From Spirochaetales bacterium (GTDB lineage Bacteria > Spirochaetota > Spirochaetia > DAHUYW01), in the NCBI GenBank assembly GCA_027306915.1, contig DAHUYW010000002.1, positions 62,250-126,249 on the forward strand: a DNA stretch of 64,000 nt, given 5' to 3'. Made by a program: the position numbers and the translations under genes. The notes beneath the pieces were generated by a model. The model saw only the letters and a program-made list of their open reading frames with translations. It was not told where the DNA came from and ran no database searches. Position 1 is the first letter of the stretch, and the number at the start of each line of letters is the position of its first letter. Below are positions 1 through 8,000 of this stretch, in pieces.

Positions 1-1
1 C

Positions 2-928
2 AAGGACAACATCGAGCTTCGCCGCGTCGGAGCTCCGCCCTCCTTCCCCTTTCGGCCGAAGGACCACGTCGAGCTGGGCCAAAGCCTCGACCTCATCGAT
101 TTCGACACTGCGACGAAGGTGTCCGGGACCAAGTTCTACTACCTGAAGAACGAGGCCGTCTTCCTCGAGCTCGCCCTTGTCCGCTATGCGATGGACATCC
201 TGCGGGCGCGCGGTTTCACGCCGACTATCACTCCCGACATCGCGCGCGAAGAGGTAGTCGAGGGAATCGGCTTCAACCCGCGGGGGTCGGAGAGCAACAT
301 CTACACCATCGAGGGAACGGGAACCTGCCTCGTCGGGACCGCAGAGATCACCCTGGGGGGATATCTGGCCGGCGAGGTCATCGATGCCGAGCGCCTGCCC
401 GTGAGGCTCGCCGGGCTCTCCCACTGCTTTCGTCAGGAAGCGGGCGCCGCGGGCCAGTATTCGAAAGGGCTCTACCGGGTCCACCAGTTCACCAAGGTCG
501 AGATGTTCGTCTACTGCAAGCCCGAGGAGTCGGAGGCGATGCACGCCGAGCTTCTCGCGATCGAGGAGGAGATCTTCGCCGGACTATCCATCCCCTACCG
601 GGTCGTCGACACCTGCACCGGCGACCTGGGCGCGCCCGCCTACCGGAAGTTCGACATCGAGGCGTGGATGCCCGGCCGCGGCGAGCAGGGTGACTGGGGA
701 GAGGTGACGAGCACCTCCAACTGCACCGACTTTCAGGCGCGCCGCCTCAAGGTAAGGTACAAGGACGGGGGCAAGAGTGCCTTCGTGCACATGCTGAATG
801 GAACCGCGGTCGCGGTCTCCCGTGCCCTTGTTGCGCTCCTCGAGAATGGCCAGGGGGAGGATGGATCCATCCGGATTCCCGAACGGCTCGTGCCCTACAC
901 GGGTTTCGATCGAATCGGGCCGCGATAG
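2..928 (+). CDS. serS: Seryl-tRNA synthetase, 5' truncated by window edge
   Basis: The reading frame is already open at base 2 and gives 308 residues, so the N-terminal coiled-coil arm lies outside the window. The visible part starts in the catalytic domain: a stretch like LGLIDF...[11 protein letters not shown] is the usual SerRS entry to the class II core. Motif 2 ([13 protein letters not shown]) and motif 3 ([20 protein letters not shown]) are both present, as is [14 protein letters not shown]. The enzyme charges tRNA-Ser with serine in the cytoplasm. A GTG at 119 could be mistaken for a start, but the upstream in-frame sequence is homologous, so it is internal. The gene converges on glnB. 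Family assignment is certain; only the 5' end is missing. Confidence 0.97.
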   Translation, partial: KDNIELRRVGAPPSFPFRPKDHVELGQSLDLIDFDTATKVSGTKFYYLKNEAVFLELALVRYAMDILRARGFTPTITPDIAREEVVEGIGFNPRGSESNIYTIEGTGTCLVGTAEITLGGYLAGEVIDAERLPVRLAGLSHCFRQEAGAAGQYSKGLYRVHQFTKVEMFVYCKPEESEAMHAELLAIEEEIFAGLSIPYRVVDTCTGDLGAPAYRKFDIEAWMPGRGEQGDWGEVTSTSNCTDFQARRLKVRYKDGGKSAFVHMLNGTAVAVSRALVALLENGQGEDGSIRIPERLVPYTGFDRIGPR

Positions 929-1101
929 ACGCGCGAAGCTGCGGGCACGCGGTCGATGGCCTCTGCGTCCCCGATTCTTGCAGGCGATTGCCTCGCAGAG
1001 GTCAAGGCATATCATCAACGAAGGAAAGAGGATTGCGGGAGCGGAACCGCCGCTACCCCAGAACAGGGGCTGCGCCCTTCGATCCTGCGCCCCGGTGCGG
1101 T

Positions 1102-1139
1102 GAAAAACAAAAAGGGCGCGGCGCAAAACCGCCGCGCCC
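1102..1139 (-). terminator. Intrinsic terminator of amtB-glnB
   Basis: Read on the minus strand, a perfect 10-bp stem (1114-1123 with 1130-1139, GGGCGCGGCG and its complement) with a 6-nt loop is followed by a T-rich run (1102-1113). It lies 33 nt after the glnB stop. Confidence 0.88.
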
Positions 1140-1172
1140 GGAAACTTGAGCGTACTGCTATCCTGCCGCCCC

Positions 1173-1523
1173 TCATCCTATTGCAACACTGCCGGTTTCG
1201 CCGGTCCTAATGCGGAGACACTGTTCGAGCGGCAGAACAAAGATCTTTCCGTCGCCGATCTCGCCGCTCTCCCCCGTGCGGGCCCCCCGAATGATCGCCT
1301 TGATCGTTCGATCGACGAAGTTGTCGTTCACCGCGATCTCGAGCTTGATCTTGCGCAGGAGGTTGCCGCTTTCGCGGTAGGCACGGTAGATCTCGGTTAC
1401 TCCCTTCTGCCGGCCGTGGCCGACCACCTCGGAGGCCGTTATGAGATTGACCTCTTCCGCGTAGAGCTCCCGCTGGACCTCCTGCAGGCGCTCCGGTTGA
1501 ATGATTGCGATAATGTATTTCAT
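1173..1523 (-). CDS. glnB: PII nitrogen-regulatory protein
   Basis: A 116-residue PII signal protein, the normal length, which senses 2-oxoglutarate and ATP/ADP and normally binds AmtB. Conserved features are GHGRQKGVTEIY at the base of the T-loop (residues 35-46) and the C-terminal RIRTGETG. It aligns without gaps to E. coli GlnB, and this puts Glu at position 51 where the uridylylated Tyr normally sits; Tyr46 and Tyr49 remain. It starts 10 nt after the amtB stop with a good AGGTGA ribosome site, so it is co-transcribed with the transporter, as in glnK-amtB operons but in reverse order. GlnK would be an equally valid name. The T-loop RAYRESGNLLR differs from the enterobacterial sequence, so regulation by GlnD-type uridylylation is doubtful. 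Confidence 0.95.
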   Translation of the reverse strand: MKYIIAIIQPERLQEVQRELYAEEVNLITASEVVGHGRQKGVTEIYRAYRESGNLLRKIKLEIAVNDNFVDRTIKAIIRGARTGESGEIGDGKIFVLPLEQCLRIRTGETGSVAIG

Positions 1524-1533
1524 GTCGTCACCT

Positions 1534-2877
1534 CTACTCGAGCACCGTGTACGCTTTCTCGTTGTGCTGCGTCAGGTCCATCCCGATATCCTCTTCCTTC
1601 GGGCTCGCCCGCATGCCCACCAGCAGATCGACGACCTTGAAGATTATCGCCGTCGCTACGAGCGAGTAGACCAAGACCGCGCCGATGTCGGCAAGCTGGA
1701 AGAGCATCTGCTTCGGGTTTCCGTAGAAAAGCCCGTTAATCCCCGGCTGGATCATCGCTGTCGCGAAGAGTCCGGTGCCGAGCGACCCCCAGGCGCCGCC
1801 GATCCCGTGGACGCCGAAGGCGTCAAGGGCGTCGTCATACTTGAATCGCCCTTTCAGGAAGACCACCGCGAGGTAGCAGACGACCGACACCACAATACCG
1901 ATCACCAGCGACCCCGGCACGTTGACGAAGCCGGAAGCCGGCGTGATGGCAACGAGCCCTGCGACCGCGCCGGTGGCGGCTCCAACGGTCGTCGGCTTGC
2001 CGTGAAAAAGGACATCCATGAACATCCAGGTGAGGGCCGCCATGGCGGTTGCGGTATTGGTCACGAGGAAGGCGCTTGCGGCAAGGCCATCGGCGCCCAC
2101 GCCGCTTCCGGCGTTGAACCCGAACCAGCCGACCCACAGGAGGGCAGCGCCCAGGACGACATACGGGACGTTGTGCGGAGGTGTAGAGCTGTCGTGGAAG
2201 TAGCGTCGCTTCCCGAGCATCAAGGCAGTGACCAGGGCCGCGATCCCCGAGTTCATGTGCACGACCGTTCCGCCGGCGAAGTCCAAGGCACCGAGGTGCG
2301 CGAGCCAGCCGTCTGCGGACCATACCCAGTGGGCGATCGGATCATAGACCAGGGTCGACCAAAGCAGAGTGAAAAGCACGAATCCGCCGAACTTCATACG
2401 CTCGGCGAAGGCTCCCGAGATGAGGGCCGGCGTAATGATTGCGAACATGGCCTGGAACATGATGTAAATGTAGTGCGGGACCGCGTGGGTCGCCATCTGC
2501 GGATCCACGTAGGGGCTGAGATCGTTCGGGCCGATTCCGTTCAAGAAGGCCCATTTGAACCCCCCGATGAAGGGAGCGAGAAAGCCGTGAGATGAGCCGA
2601 AGGCTAGGCTATAGCCGATTACGACCCACTGAACGCTGACGATCGCAGTGATGGCGAAGCTGTGCATCATCGTCGACAGGACGTTCTTCCGACGCACGAG
2701 CCCTCCGTAAAAAAAGGCGAGCCCCGGGATCGTCATCATGAGAACCAATGCCGAGGCGACGATCATCCATGCGGTGGCGCCGGTATCCAGAACGGGCTTC
2801 TGATCGGCGGTTTGCGCAAAAGCCCCGACCGCGGACAGGAGAACGAGACAAAGTACGAGCAGCAGGATCTTTTTCAT
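1534..2877 (-). CDS. amtB: Ammonium transporter AmtB
   Basis: A 447-residue Amt/Mep/Rh channel with an N-terminal signal peptide (residues 1-21, ending GAFA), followed by the usual 11-helix fold. The twin pore histidines are at 207 (GGTVVHMNSG) and 357 (FGVHGIGGAWG). Other family marks are AFFYGGLVRRKNVL and ISGAFAERMKF. The ATG at 2877 is chosen because GGAGG (2886-2890) precedes it and the signal peptide begins there; a longer frame to 3027 has no support. It carries ammonium across the inner membrane. It shares an operon with PII, which typically plugs the channel under nitrogen excess. A sigma-54-type promoter just upstream fits nitrogen control. Confidence 0.96.
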   Translation of the reverse strand: MKKILLLVLCLVLLSAVGAFAQTADQKPVLDTGATAWMIVASALVLMMTIPGLAFFYGGLVRRKNVLSTMMHSFAITAIVSVQWVVIGYSLAFGSSHGFLAPFIGGFKWAFLNGIGPNDLSPYVDPQMATHAVPHYIYIMFQAMFAIITPALISGAFAERMKFGGFVLFTLLWSTLVYDPIAHWVWSADGWLAHLGALDFAGGTVVHMNSGIAALVTALMLGKRRYFHDSSTPPHNVPYVVLGAALLWVGWFGFNAGSGVGADGLAASAFLVTNTATAMAALTWMFMDVLFHGKPTTVGAATGAVAGLVAITPASGFVNVPGSLVIGIVVSVVCYLAVVFLKGRFKYDDALDAFGVHGIGGAWGSLGTGLFATAMIQPGINGLFYGNPKQMLFQLADIGAVLVYSLVATAIIFKVVDLLVGMRASPKEEDIGMDLTQHNEKAYTVLE

Positions 2878-2899
2878 TGGGAAAACCTCCGCCCGCAAA

Positions 2900-2916
2900 A
2901 TGCAGGAATCGTGCCA
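2900..2916 (-). promoter_or_regulatory. Sigma-54-type promoter of amtB-glnB
   Basis: On the minus strand TGGCACGATTCCTGCAT matches the -24/-12 consensus, with the invariant GG (2914-2915) and GC (2902-2903) separated by exactly 10 nt. Transcription would begin near 2890, at the first base of the GGAGG ribosome site, giving a leader of only about 13 nt. An inverted repeat (2928-2937 / 2954-2963) lies just upstream. The short leader is the main reason for caution. Confidence 0.6.
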
Positions 2917-2927
2917 AGGCGATTGCC

Positions 2928-2963
2928 GCGCGCCGCCGGGGATCCCTTCCCATGGCGGCGCGC
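2928..2963. repeat. Perfect 10-bp inverted repeat upstream of amtB promoter
   Basis: GCGCGCCGCC at 2928-2937 is repeated inverted at 2954-2963 with a 16-bp spacer, ending 11 bp before the -24 element. It could be an activator or repressor site, or a hairpin. The rest of the 388-bp gap 2878-3265 shows no gene or other clear signal. Confidence 0.45.
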
Positions 2964-3265
2964 CGCTCACCGACACCGTTATTGGCCCCCGGCTTCCTGC
3001 AGTCACCGTTATCTCCCTAACGAGCAATGAGTTACTTCAGCCGGAAGCCAGCCTCCCGGCCGGCCCGAAACACAGCGCCGGGCGCACTACCGGCCGACCA
3101 GGAGCGATCTACCTTTTTCGGTCCGAAATCGAACTACGGTATGGTATGATTGGTGAGGATTAGCTACATCTGCGTGGTTTCTTGTGAGACTTCCTTCGGC
3201 AGTGTAGGTTTTTTTACGTCGCACGCGCCGCAGTTTGCTCCCTGCGGCAAGGACTCCGTGTCCGC

Positions 3266-3844
3266 TTACCCGGCCTGCTCGCCCCTCAGCCTGCGGACCC
3301 ATGCCGCAAGCGCTACGAGGAGGTCGGCGAGCTGTCCCTTGATCGACTCGTCCTTGAGATTTCCGTCCCCGTCGAACTTCTCGGACGCATTCATGACGAG
3401 GAGCTCGGGCTTGTTGATGGGAAGCATGTTCGTGAAGACCGCCACCTGCCGCAGATGGTACTGGGCGCGTCCCGTTCCGAGACGCGCCCCCGCGCCCATG
3501 ATGGCGATCGCTTTGCCGGAAAGCGGGCTTTGCTGCGGAGGCCGCGAGACCCAGTCGATTGCATTCTTAAGCACTCCTGGAATCGAGTAGTTGTACTCCG
3601 GAGTCGCGAAGAGAAGGGCGTCGGCGGCCGCAATCCGCTCCTTCAGCCTTGCTGCAGGCTCTGGATACGCGGAAAGCTCGATGTCGCCGTTGTACAGCGG
3701 GATGGCCGAGATATCGGCAATCTCGAGCTCCATCCCCGCCGGAAGCACCGTGCGCGCGGCGCGCAGAAGGCCGCTGTTGAACGAACCTTTTCGCAGGCTC
3801 CCGGAAATTCCCAAGACATGGATTGTGCTGTTCTGCGTGCTCAT
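3266..3844 (-). CDS. NADPH-dependent FMN reductase / quinone reductase family protein
   Basis: A 192-residue flavodoxin-fold protein. GISGSLRKGSFN near residue 12 binds the FMN phosphate, and PEYNYSIPGVLKNAIDW is the family signature of ChrR/YieF and AzoR2-type enzymes. These reduce quinones, chromate or azo dyes with two electrons from NAD(P)H, avoiding semiquinone radicals. GGGAGG lies 10 nt before the ATG. It starts 38 nt after the carboxylesterase stop and is the last gene of a three-gene run with a ring-cleaving dioxygenase and an MhqD-like esterase. That context favours a quinone substrate over chromate, but this is inference. Confidence 0.88.
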   Translation of the reverse strand: MSTQNSTIHVLGISGSLRKGSFNSGLLRAARTVLPAGMELEIADISAIPLYNGDIELSAYPEPAARLKERIAAADALLFATPEYNYSIPGVLKNAIDWVSRPPQQSPLSGKAIAIMGAGARLGTGRAQYHLRQVAVFTNMLPINKPELLVMNASEKFDGDGNLKDESIKGQLADLLVALAAWVRRLRGEQAG

Positions 3845-3882
3845 CGAGAAAAAGCCTCCCTCGCTTGAATGATATGTTGCCT

Positions 3883-4527
3883 CTATGCGAGAACCGAACG
3901 CATCATCTTTGTGACGGTGTCGATCTCGTCGTCAACGACCGTATGACCGGCGTTTGGGTAGAGCCTTACCAAGACCTCGGCTCCGAGACCCCGCAGGATT
4001 TCCGCAGAGCTGCTCACCCGTTCCTTGGGAATGAAGGGATCGGTGTCGCTGCACCCGAGGAAAACAACGCTTCCGCCCAGGTCTCCCTCGTATCCGGCGA
4101 GCTCGCCGTCCGATCCGATAAGCCCGCCGCTCAGAGCGACCACCCCCCCGTAGAGACGGGGATGGCGGGCGGCATACTCGAGCGCGAGACAGGCTCCCTG
4201 GGAAAAGCCGAGGAGCATGATCCGCTCGGGTCGCAGCCCCCCTGTCCGTACCTCGCGGTAGAGCCGGTCCACCGAATCGAGGGCGGAGCCCAAGAAAGGC
4301 TCGTTCGCCGATCTCGGCGCGAGAAAGGTATTCGGATACCAGGCGTTCCCCTCGGCCTGCGGCGCGAGATAGGCAAAGCCCGGCTGGTCGATCTGATCGG
4401 TAAGTCTGAGGATGCTCGCGGCGCTGGCTCCTCGCCCATGGATCATGATCATCGCCGCCTTCGCGCCCCCCAGCGCCTCGCCGCGGCGTACGACGTCGAT
4501 TGCCGCGTGAGGATCACTTCTTGCCAT
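3883..4527 (-). CDS. Phospholipase/carboxylesterase family alpha/beta hydrolase, MhqD-like
   Basis: A 214-residue single-domain hydrolase. The nucleophile elbow GFSQGA, the acid in GCSDTDPFIP and the histidine in NAGHTV make the Ser-Asp-His triad; MIHGRGASA forms the oxyanion region. It has no signal peptide and so is cytoplasmic. The family includes B. subtilis MhqD, which is encoded beside the dioxygenase MhqE, just as this gene follows a dioxygenase by 6 nt, with its ribosome site inside the end of that gene. The likely role is hydrolysis of an ester in quinone or electrophile detoxification. A generic carboxylesterase role cannot be excluded. Confidence 0.85.
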   Translation of the reverse strand: MARSDPHAAIDVVRRGEALGGAKAAMIMIHGRGASAASILRLTDQIDQPGFAYLAPQAEGNAWYPNTFLAPRSANEPFLGSALDSVDRLYREVRTGGLRPERIMLLGFSQGACLALEYAARHPRLYGGVVALSGGLIGSDGELAGYEGDLGGSVVFLGCSDTDPFIPKERVSSSAEILRGLGAEVLVRLYPNAGHTVVDDEIDTVTKMMRSVLA

Positions 4528-4533
4528 AGCGGA

Positions 4534-5511
4534 CTACTCCTCCTTGACCGTGCGCCCCTCGGGCTCGAGGGGAGGCAGAAGGGCCTCGATCTTGGCTCGA
4601 GCGGGCTCATACTGAGGCGGAAGCATCAGTTGGGTGCCAAGCTCCTCGGAGCCCTCATCCACGGTGAAGCCGGGCGGATCGGTGGCAACCTCGAAGAGAG
4701 CTCCGCCAGGCTCGTGGAAGTAGATCGAATGAAAGTACTGCCGGTTGATGATCGGTGTCACCTCAACCCCTCCAGCAAGGAGCGAGCCGCGCCAGCCTAC
4801 CTGGTCGGGGTCGCTCGCGGCGCGGAACGCGACATGATGGATCGTCCCCACCCCGACGGTCGCGCGAAGGGCATCTCCCGCCTCGATGATGTCGACAACC
4901 CGGGCGCCACCCGCGCCCGGCTTTCCTCCAGGTGCGACCAGCCGAAGCCGCTCGCCCGACTCGGCGCCGACTGCGAATCCCAGGCTCTGCGTGAGAAAGG
5001 CGAAGGTCGGTCCGGCGTCCAGCTCCCACAGGGTGACGCCGTGAAAGCCGCGAATCGCCTGTTCGGGCGGGACCGGCGACCCCTTCCACCCGTCCACCTC
5101 AGCGGGGCTCTGCACCGCCACCAGCTCCAGATCGAGCCCGTCGGGATCCTGCAGTGAGATGACCATCTCGTCCCATCGCTCCCGGGGCGCCTGCGTAGAT
5201 ACCCCGTGCGCCGCAAGGCGCTCGCTCCAGTAGCCAAGCGAGTCGAACGGAATCGCGAAGGAAGCCGCCAGCGGCTGTCCGAAGCCTTTTCGTCCCTTCG
5301 GGGCGCGCGGCCAGGGAAAGAAGCTCAAGATCGTGCCGGGGCTTCCCGTTCGATCTCCGTAATAGAGGTGATAGGTCCCCGGATCGTCGAAGTTTACGGT
5401 CTTCTTGACCAGGCGCAACCCGAGCACCTGCGTGTAGAAGTTGATATTGCGACGCGGATCGCCGGCGATTGCAGTTACATGGTGAATCCCCGGGATCGAG
5501 AGGCTGGCCAT
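4534..5511 (-). CDS. Ring-cleaving dioxygenase, MhqO/MhqE-like (glyoxalase fold)
   Basis: A 325-residue protein of two tandem vicinal-oxygen-chelate modules. GIHHVTAIAGDPRRNINFY opens the first. GFHGVTLWE and IHHVAFRA open the later repeats, and FHEPGGALFEVATDPPGF carries the C-terminal glutamate metal ligand. The family (MhqO, MhqE, hydroquinone dioxygenase relatives) opens hydroquinone or catechol rings with Fe(II) and O2. The start is taken as ATG at 5511, where homology begins. AGGAG is only 1-2 nt before it, so a TTG at 5547 is a possible alternative. It is the first of three co-oriented genes with an esterase and a flavin reductase. Confidence 0.88.
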   Translation of the reverse strand: MASLSIPGIHHVTAIAGDPRRNINFYTQVLGLRLVKKTVNFDDPGTYHLYYGDRTGSPGTILSFFPWPRAPKGRKGFGQPLAASFAIPFDSLGYWSERLAAHGVSTQAPRERWDEMVISLQDPDGLDLELVAVQSPAEVDGWKGSPVPPEQAIRGFHGVTLWELDAGPTFAFLTQSLGFAVGAESGERLRLVAPGGKPGAGGARVVDIIEAGDALRATVGVGTIHHVAFRAASDPDQVGWRGSLLAGGVEVTPIINRQYFHSIYFHEPGGALFEVATDPPGFTVDEGSEELGTQLMLPPQYEPARAKIEALLPPLEPEGRTVKEE

Positions 5512-5628
5512 GCTCCTTAAGGTAACGAAATCCGACCACGCAGGCAAATACGCTCACGCCTCGGAAAGGTGCCCCCGGTGAATCAGCGCGGAGGGGCACA
5601 CCGGCACCGCAACCCTCTTGCTCCCGCC

Positions 5629-6243
5629 CTACCGATGTCGAATCTGACGGCTCAAGTTGTCGCAGATGCGCTGGTAGATCACGTTGTAGCGGTTGAGATA
5701 GTAGATTTTGACCTCCGCGTCTCGGGCCCAGAGGCTCGTCGGGTAGTCGCGCGCGACGGTCATGAAACAGCTGTAGGAGCGGTGGAAATAGTGGAGCGAC
5801 GCGACTGCGAGCCGCAGCACATCGACGTTCTCGGTCGTGAAATCGACCCTCTGCTCGCCCACGACGTAGCGCTTGAGGAAGATCCGCCGCCCCTCGGAGA
5901 AGTAGCGAAAGCCAAGCTTGTAATACGTGTAGGCAGGGTCCTTGAGACCACCGACCGCCCGCTCTTCGGCGACCGGCGCACACCCCGCTCCGCTTCGCTC
6001 CCCCCTTTCCGATTGGTCTGCGAAAGCGGGAGCAGCCGGCCTCGTGTCTGCGGTCCGCTCGCAGAGCAGGGCCATGTAGGCCTCGTTGATCTGCATCATC
6101 CGCAGCTGCTGCCGTCCACGCTCCGACTCGGGAAAGAGGTCGGGATGGGAGCGTTTGGCGACCGCGCGGTAGGCGCGTTTTATCTCTTCGCGCGAGGCTT
6201 CTGGGCCGACGGATAGAAGGTCGTAGTAGGATTGGGCAACCAT
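5629..6243 (-). CDS. J-domain (DnaJ-like) protein with unknown C-terminal region
   Basis: A 204-residue protein. Residues 5-65 form a J domain (YYDLLSVGPEASREEIKRAY, then the HPD motif in KRSHPDLFPE), which stimulates the ATPase of a DnaK-type Hsp70. There is no Gly/Phe region or zinc finger, so this is a class III J protein, not DnaJ itself. The rest, from about residue 95, is rich in Tyr, Phe and Arg (YYKLGFRYFSEGRRIFLKRY) and looks helical; I do not recognise it. There is no transmembrane segment. A possible promoter upstream on the minus strand has TACAAT as its -10, and no clear ribosome site is seen. Confidence 0.8.
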   Translation of the reverse strand: MVAQSYYDLLSVGPEASREEIKRAYRAVAKRSHPDLFPESERGRQQLRMMQINEAYMALLCERTADTRPAAPAFADQSERGERSGAGCAPVAEERAVGGLKDPAYTYYKLGFRYFSEGRRIFLKRYVVGEQRVDFTTENVDVLRLAVASLHYFHRSYSCFMTVARDYPTSLWARDAEVKIYYLNRYNVIYQRICDNLSRQIRHR

Positions 6244-6368
6244 AGGCTCTGATACTTTTTCCCATTGTAACCGATACTTGGCAGGAGAACAACATCTCGG
6301 CGCGCTGCAGGGCTACGGCCGCGACGCCTCGGGCAGGTTTGCTCCTGCACGCCCCAGGTCGGGCGACG

Positions 6369-6377
6369 TGCTATAAT
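6369..6377 (+). promoter_or_regulatory. Extended -10 promoter
   Basis: TG-C-TATAAT is a perfect extended -10 element with no obvious -35. The start would be near 6384, giving a leader of about 70 nt to the gene at 6455. Confidence 0.5.
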
Positions 6378-6454
6378 TCTAGGCAGAGCGGCGACTTGTG
6401 GATCTTCCCCGGCGCGTCCAGCATCGAGTCGCGGATGCACGTCTGGAGAGAAGC

Positions 6455-6889
6455 ATGGAAGCGATCGGCGACTTCTCCTGGGTCAAGCAGGTGCTGACCG
6501 CGGAGGTCATCGAACGATTTCGGGTCGGGGAGTTCCGCGCCATTGCGCTCCGTATCCCCTTTACCGAAGGAAATGCGCTGAGCCAACACCGTTTTCGCAT
6601 CCTGCTCTTTCACTCGGACGACACCAAGCCATCGGTCGCCTTCAATCTCGAAACCTCGATACTCGGCTCCCTCTGTCTCACCGAGCAGGTGGGGGGCGAG
6701 CATCGCAACCTCGGCACCACGGACGACGATCTCTCCTATTCCGATTTCAAGGCCTGGGCCTTGGACAGAGCCAAGCTGCTTGTCACTCGTACCGCAGAGC
6801 AACGATCGGATCGAGGGCGGCCGCTCGCCGCGCCGGGTAAAACCCGAAGACCCCGCCGACCAGCGCCGCAGAAACGAAGCCAAGGATGA
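6455..6889 (+). CDS. Hypothetical protein, 144 aa
   Basis: I do not recognise this protein. The ATG at 6455 has GGAG 7 nt upstream and an extended -10 promoter further up. Codons are strongly G/C at the third position through about residue 110, which supports coding on this strand. The first 110 residues (MEAIGDFSWVKQVL... FNLETSILGSLCLTEQ) look like a soluble folded domain. The last 35 or so are Arg/Pro-rich and run antisense through the end of the convergent MacB-type permease gene, overlapping it by 107 bp. That tail may be a read-through extension without function. No signal peptide or membrane segment is seen. Confidence 0.6.
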   Translation: MEAIGDFSWVKQVLTAEVIERFRVGEFRAIALRIPFTEGNALSQHRFRILLFHSDDTKPSVAFNLETSILGSLCLTEQVGGEHRNLGTTDDDLSYSDFKAWALDRAKLLVTRTAEQRSDRGRPLAAPGKTRRPRRPAPQKRSQG

Positions 6890-8000
6890 TCGAGAAAGGG
6901 GTTATCAGCATCGGCCAGCGTGCGATGAGCGAGACCAGGACCGAGGTCCCCAGACCGAACGCCACTCCCACCACCCCCCCGATGCAGGCAAGGGTCAAGG
7001 CCTCGACGAGGAACTGCAGGAGGATGTCGCGCCCGCGCGCGCCGACCGCCATCCGGAGCCCGATCTCACGGGTCCGCTCGGTCACCGAGACAAGCATGAT
7101 GTTCATGATCCCGATTCCGCCGACGATGAGCGAGACGACGGCGATGGCGGCGAGCAGAATTGCCTGGGTCTGCACCAGCTGGGCCCGGACCTCCTGGACA
7201 TTGGCAATGTTGCGGATGGTGAAATCGTCGGGCTGGCTGGGGGCAAGATGGTGGCGAAGACGCAGCAGTCGCTCGGTCGAATCGATAACCCCCGGCACCG
7301 CGCCGGAGCTTGCGGCAGAAATCATGATGTTGCCGACCCAGGTCATCCCGGTGAGGCGGTAATTGAACGAGGTAATCGGTACGACGACCTGGTCGTCCTG
7401 ATCCCTCCCGAAGCCGGACTGCCCCTTCGACTGGAGCACGCCGATCACCCTGAAGGGGACACCCTTCACGACTATTGCGCTTCCTACCGCCCCGCCGGCC
7501 GGAAAGAGGTTCTGCTCGACGGAGCTTCCGAGGACCGCGACCTTTGCGGCTTGGGTGACGTCGGCCTGGGTGAAGAAGCGCCCGTCGGCCATGTCCCAGT
7601 TGCCCGCAGCGAGCCAAGCAGGGGTGGTCCCCACGATCGAGGTGTACCAGTTGGAGCTCCCGGCGACGACCTGGGCACCCGTCTGCGAGAGAGGGGCCGC
7701 GGCCGCAACCTCGGGCACCGTCGAGATGATGGCGTCGACGTCGCCAAGCTTCAGGGTCGTACGGGCGCCGCTTCCCAGTTGGACCCCTCCGCTCGTGATG
7801 CTTCCGGGCGTTACGATGATGAGGTTCGCCCCCAGGGTTTCGATCTGCTTCAGGACCGCAGCCTGGGCGCCGGCGCCGATCGCCATCGAGGCGATGACCG
7901 CCGAGACTCCGATGATGATCCCGAGCATCGTGAGGAGCGAACGGCTCACGTTGCGTTCGAGCGCCTGCCAGGCAATTCGCAGTAGCGCGGTGAAGCTCAT
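6783..8000 (-). CDS. MacB-type ABC transporter permease (FtsX domain)
   Basis: A 405-residue inner-membrane protein with the MacB/FtsX layout: one N-terminal helix (RSLLTMLGIIIGVSAVIAS), a large periplasmic MacB_PCD domain (about 50-275), then three helices containing IGIMNIMLVSVTERTREIG, with the C-terminal end FGFYPARRAAALDPIVALRYE. In E. coli MacB the ATPase and permease are fused; here they are separate genes joined by a 4-nt ATGA overlap. It should convey substrates or mechanical strokes through MacA to TolC from the periplasmic side. It is the last gene of the sigma-rseA-rseB-tolC-macA-macB run, and its 3' end overlaps a convergent gene. Confidence 0.93.
   Translation of the reverse strand: MSFTALLRIAWQALERNVSRSLLTMLGIIIGVSAVIASMAIGAGAQAAVLKQIETLGANLIIVTPGSITSGGVQLGSGARTTLKLGDVDAIISTVPEVAAAAPLSQTGAQVVAGSSNWYTSIVGTTPAWLAAGNWDMADGRFFTQADVTQAAKVAVLGSSVEQNLFPAGGAVGSAIVVKGVPFRVIGVLQSKGQSGFGRDQDDQVVVPITSFNYRLTGMTWVGNIMISAASSGAVPGVIDSTERLLRLRHHLAPSQPDDFTIRNIANVQEVRAQLVQTQAILLAAIAVVSLIVGGIGIMNIMLVSVTERTREIGLRMAVGARGRDILLQFLVEALTLACIGGVVGVAFGLGTSVLVSLIARWPMLITPFSIILGFVSAALVGGVFGFYPARRAAALDPIVALRYE

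Noticed and set aside
1501..2595. 364-codon plus-strand frame opposite amtB
   Set aside because: It is antisense to a clear AmtB and rich in His/Arg/Glu/Asp repeats typical of complementary-strand translation of membrane codons.
2500..3027. Longer amtB starting at 3027
   Set aside because: It would place the signal peptide inside the protein and read through the sigma-54-type promoter. GGAGG and the signal peptide fix the start at 2877.
3823..5157. 444-codon plus-strand frame opposite the Mhq-like genes
   Set aside because: It is the shadow of two recognised enzymes and has no recognisable domain.
6371..6883. Minus-strand 170-codon frame opposite the unknown gene at 6455
   Set aside because: Third-position G/C bias, the ribosome site and the extended -10 promoter all favour the plus strand.
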